From CAZKYP01 sp964556885 (GTDB lineage Bacteria > Planctomycetota > Phycisphaerae > Sedimentisphaerales > Anaerobacaceae): 8,349 bases of DNA. Of this stretch, positions 5,999-8,349 are shown piece after piece; the stretch's first letter is position 1; each line of letters starts with the position of its first letter. The stretch spans positions 1-8,349 of the forward strand of contig CAZKYP010000142.1 of NCBI GenBank assembly GCA_964556885.1, read 5' to 3'. A program made the position numbers and the translations under genes. The notes under the pieces were generated by a model. It searched no databases, was not told the DNA's origin, and saw only the letters and a list, made by a program, of their open reading frames with translations.

Positions 5999-8227
5999 AT
6001 GTGTAGGAAATTAGTTTGTTTGGCAATTTTGAGTTTTGTTCCGGGCCTAATTTTGACCAGTCCGGCTCAAGCGTCAGATTCTAACCTTGTCGCTCACTGG
6101 AATTTGGATGACGGCGCTGGAACGATCGCTATTGATTCCAGCGGTAACGGCAACGATGGTACCCTTGTTGGTGATCCACAGTGGGTAGCCGGCAAGTACG
6201 GCGGTGCACTGGATTTCGACGGAGATGGTGATTATGTAGATTGTGGCGACGATGAGATATTCAGTATTACTGATGCGTTTACTCTGGCTGTCTGGATTAA
6301 CTGGCGAACGACTACAGTAGCCTGGCAAACAGTTATCGCCAAGGGAGATAACACATGGAGAATCGCCCGGGGTGAGACTACACAGACAATGGACTTTGGA
6401 TTCGACGATGGAAGCCGAGGGTGGGCGGCTGTGAGAGCAACAAGCATTGTACCCTTAAATGAATGGCATCATGTGGCGGCGACTATTGATAAAATCGAAG
6501 GGGCGAAAATCTATATGGACGGTATTTTGGAAGGTACCAATACTGATACTGGGGGCATCTCCGGTGGCGGCACCAACTATCCTGTGTATATTGGTGAAAA
6601 CGCTGAGCAGATAAGTCGCTACTGGGATGGTCTCATCGACGATATATATATTTTCAACAGGGTTTTGGCACCCCTGGAGATTCATGCTCTTATGGTTGAA
6701 GATTCCAGACTGGCATGGGATCCTACTCCTGCAAATGGCGAGGTTGATATACTCCTCGACCAACCACTTATCTGGAGTCCGGGCATAATTGCCGGTACAG
6801 CGGCCGATCTGTATAATGAGCACCAGATATATATCGGGACCGACTTCAATGAGGTTGACGCTGCGACTGTACCAATAGCGACTGTAGTCGATGTCAATGA
6901 ATACACCGCCACACTTGATTATGATACTACGTATTATTGGCGTGTAGATGAAGTAGGTGACGACGGCCCGGTAAAAGGTAATGTCTGGAGCTTTACAACT
7001 GCAAACTTTATCTCCTTCGAAGATTTCGAAAGCTATAGTGATGACCCTCCAAATGAAATATGGAATACGTGGATTGACGGATTCGGCACAACGACCAACG
7101 GTGCAACGGCAGGCTATCCGGATCCAGACTTCATTGGCGGTGAGCATTATGTGGAGACTGCGATTGTTCATGGCGGTAATCAGTCAATGCCTGTTTTCTA
7201 TGACAACAGGACTGCAAAGCTCTCCGAGGTAACCAAAACATTGACTTCACTGCGAGACTGGACGGTAGATGACGTAATTACACTGACTCTGTTTTACTAT
7301 GGCGACGCCGGTAATACAATTGTACCGATGTATTTCGCTGTCAATGACAACGCCGTTTCGGTCAATGATACAGCTAAAGCAGTGTTGGCAACCGACTGGA
7401 CACAGTGGGACATCTCGATGCAGGTATTTGCAGACCAGGGTGTCAATCTCAGCAGTGTCAGTTCGATATCGATTGGTTTCGGTGATAAGGCCAATCCGGT
7501 TGCTGGTGGTGTAGGCCACGTATTCTTCGATGATATTCGCCTGAACCGTTCGGAGCCGGTAGTAGTAGAGCCTGAGATACCATCGGTGAATCCGGGTACG
7601 GCCAATCTGGTATGCTATTACGCCTTTGAGAATAATACACAGGATACTTCCGGTAGAGGCAATAATGCAACGATAGCCGGTAATCCGACTTATGTTCAGA
7701 GTGCAACCGGTTATGGAACATCTATAGCACTTAATGGAGCGGGCGATTATCTTACTTTACCTATAGGTCAGCTTATAAGTACTTTGAACGATTCAACTTT
7801 TGCTGCATGGGTGAATTGGAGTGGCGGCTCTGCCTGGCAGAGAATTTTCGATTTCGGCAGCGGCGAGGATATAAATATGTTCCTTACGCCCAATACCGGT
7901 AGTGCATTGCGTTTCGCAATAACAAATTCCGGCAATACGAACGAGGATCAGACAACCACGAGCAGTGGTCTGCCTACAGGTTGGCATCATATAGCCGTAA
8001 CAATTGATCCGACCAATACAACTCACACTCTCTACCTTGATGGTAAAGTTGCGGCTCAGAATAGTGCGGCAATACTTACACCAAGTTCTCTCGGTGTAAC
8101 AACGCAAAACTGGATAGGTTTATCTCAATATGCGGCGGATCCGTATTATGTCGGTTCAATGGATGAATTCCGCATCTACAACAAGCTACTGACTCGACCT
8201 GAGGTTCTGTACCTTGCTGGTAAATAA
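5999..8227 (+). CDS. Secreted multi-domain protein: LamG, Fn3-like, jelly-roll, LamG (LamG gene 3)
   Basis: A 742-residue exported protein, third paralogue of the cluster. The signal peptide again starts MCRKL and is cleaved after Ala-Gln-Ala (residue 25). A LamG domain (about 29-235) with 'AHWNLDDGAGT', 'DSSGNGNDGTLVGDPQWV', 'FDGDGDYVDCGDD' and 'WHHVAATIDK' replaces the DUF1349-like domain of genes 1 and 2 and is of a different subtype from the other LamGs here. Then come an Fn3-like module (about 236-337; 'YYWRVDEVGDDG'), a jelly-roll (about 338-520; 'WIDGFGTTTNG', 'GYPDPDF', 'HVFFDDIRL'), a Pro/Glu linker and a second LamG (about 534-742) ending 'LYLAGK' like gene 1. Its C-terminal 400 residues align module for module with gene 1. 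AAAGGAGG lies 6 nt before the ATG. It probably belongs to the same operon, 114 bp after gene 2, and ends before the terminator at 8264. No enzymatic domain is recognised. Confidence 0.9.
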   Translation: MCRKLVCLAILSFVPGLILTSPAQASDSNLVAHWNLDDGAGTIAIDSSGNGNDGTLVGDPQWVAGKYGGALDFDGDGDYVDCGDDEIFSITDAFTLAVWINWRTTTVAWQTVIAKGDNTWRIARGETTQTMDFGFDDGSRGWAAVRATSIVPLNEWHHVAATIDKIEGAKIYMDGILEGTNTDTGGISGGGTNYPVYIGENAEQISRYWDGLIDDIYIFNRVLAPLEIHALMVEDSRLAWDPTPANGEVDILLDQPLIWSPGIIAGTAADLYNEHQIYIGTDFNEVDAATVPIATVVDVNEYTATLDYDTTYYWRVDEVGDDGPVKGNVWSFTTANFISFEDFESYSDDPPNEIWNTWIDGFGTTTNGATAGYPDPDFIGGEHYVETAIVHGGNQSMPVFYDNRTAKLSEVTKTLTSLRDWTVDDVITLTLFYYGDAGNTIVPMYFAVNDNAVSVNDTAKAVLATDWTQWDISMQVFADQGVNLSSVSSISIGFGDKANPVAGGVGHVFFDDIRLNRSEPVVVEPEIPSVNPGTANLVCYYAFENNTQDTSGRGNNATIAGNPTYVQSATGYGTSIALNGAGDYLTLPIGQLISTLNDSTFAAWVNWSGGSAWQRIFDFGSGEDINMFLTPNTGSALRFAITNSGNTNEDQTTTSSGLPTGWHHIAVTIDPTNTTHTLYLDGKVAAQNSAAILTPSSLGVTTQNWIGLSQYAADPYYVGSMDEFRIYNKLLTRPEVLYLAGK

Positions 8228-8263
8228 TCTTAGAGTGTACTAAAACCATAATATTGGCTATTC

Positions 8264-8301
8264 GGGGCTTATACCGATAAATTCGGTATAGGCCCCTTTT
8301 T
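8264..8301 (+). terminator. Rho-independent terminator of the LamG operon
   Basis: Arms 8264-8277 and 8283-8296 pair over 14 bp, with a single T-G wobble at 8269/8291, around the loop TAAAT. Five T residues (8297-8301) follow directly. The GC-rich base (GGGGC) and T-tract make it a strong plus-strand terminator, 36 bp after the stop of gene 3. There is no T-tract on the other strand, so it acts in one direction. Confidence 0.9.
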
Positions 8302-8302
8302 A

Positions 8303-8349
8303 GTGCGCCGGGCATGGTGTGATGCTTGTGGGGTGTAAGTCCCCTGTGG
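8303..8349 (+). mobile_element. 5' end of a group II intron, group IIC (class C)-like, cut by the window edge
   Basis: The sequence begins GTGCG at 8303, fitting the conserved group II intron 5' end (GTGYG), and continues GCCGGGCATGG. It then has a small hairpin with GGGG (8330-8333) pairing CCCC (8341-8344). From memory this order closely resembles the start of domain I of the Oceanobacillus iheyensis group IIC intron (GTGTGCCCGGCATGG, then a GGG...CCC hairpin). Group IIC introns typically insert directly after terminator hairpins, which is the position here: the intron begins one base after the T-tract, and the last bases before it (TTTTTA, 8297-8302) would serve as IBS1 and IBS3. The rest of the ribozyme and any reverse transcriptase lie beyond the window, so completeness and mobility cannot be judged. 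Confidence 0.82.

Noticed and set aside
6455..7171. 238-codon minus-strand open frame inside LamG gene 3
   Set aside because: It lies fully antisense to a convincing gene. Similar antisense frames occur over the same Fn3/jelly-roll module in genes 1 (1686-1988) and 2 (5015-5593), and their translations resemble each other only because the sense modules are homologous. No suitable ribosome-binding site or independent domain was recognised.
8076..8315. 79-codon minus-strand frame across the end of gene 3, the terminator and the intron start
   Set aside because: It spans a terminator hairpin and an intron boundary and is antisense to a LamG domain, so it is not a plausible gene.

Overview
The window looks like a piece of a planctomycete genome, most likely class Phycisphaerae (Sedimentisphaerales-like or an uncultured relative). 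This rests on three secreted, multi-domain proteins built from LamG modules, Fn3-like modules carrying the 'YYWRVDEV' signature, and a jelly-roll module ending in 'FFDDIRL', together with a divergent gene starting with a type IV prepilin motif. That combination is typical of Phycisphaerae as I know them, but I could not run a taxonomic search. Genes have moderate GC and clear Shine-Dalgarno sites; the intergenic DNA is AT-rich.

Layout. At the left edge the first 17 codons of a minus-strand prepilin or pseudopilin gene (MNRRKGFTLIELLVVIA) are visible. It has a Shine-Dalgarno site and a near-consensus promoter (TTGACA-16-TATAAT) whose start region is overlapped by a perfect 7-bp inverted repeat. 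About 700 bp of AT-rich intergenic DNA follow. They hold a hairpin, a second promoter-like sequence in front of a 17-codon mini-ORF with its own Shine-Dalgarno site, an orphan near-perfect Shine-Dalgarno sequence inside a short direct repeat, and a candidate promoter for the following operon.

Positions 756-8227 hold three large plus-strand genes (759, 942 and 742 residues). All encode exported proteins with no catalytic domain that I recognise. They are paralogues assembled from the same parts in different orders: (1) DUF1349-like, Fn3, jelly-roll, LamG; (2) DUF1349-like, Fn3, Fn3, LamG, Fn3, jelly-roll; (3) LamG, Fn3, jelly-roll, LamG. Genes 1 and 2 are 20 bp apart. Gene 3 follows after 114 bp containing a hairpin flanked by direct repeats. 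The genes end at a strong 14-bp rho-independent terminator.

Immediately after the terminator's T-tract, position 8303 begins a sequence matching the 5' end of a group II intron (GTGCG followed by the start of domain I). The resemblance is to the group IIC (bacterial class C) type, and group IIC introns are known to insert just downstream of terminator hairpins. The rest of the intron lies beyond the window.

Together the genes look like a cell-surface or secreted carbohydrate-binding or adhesion cluster, next to a pilin-like gene. No enzymatic or defence function can be assigned from the sequence.
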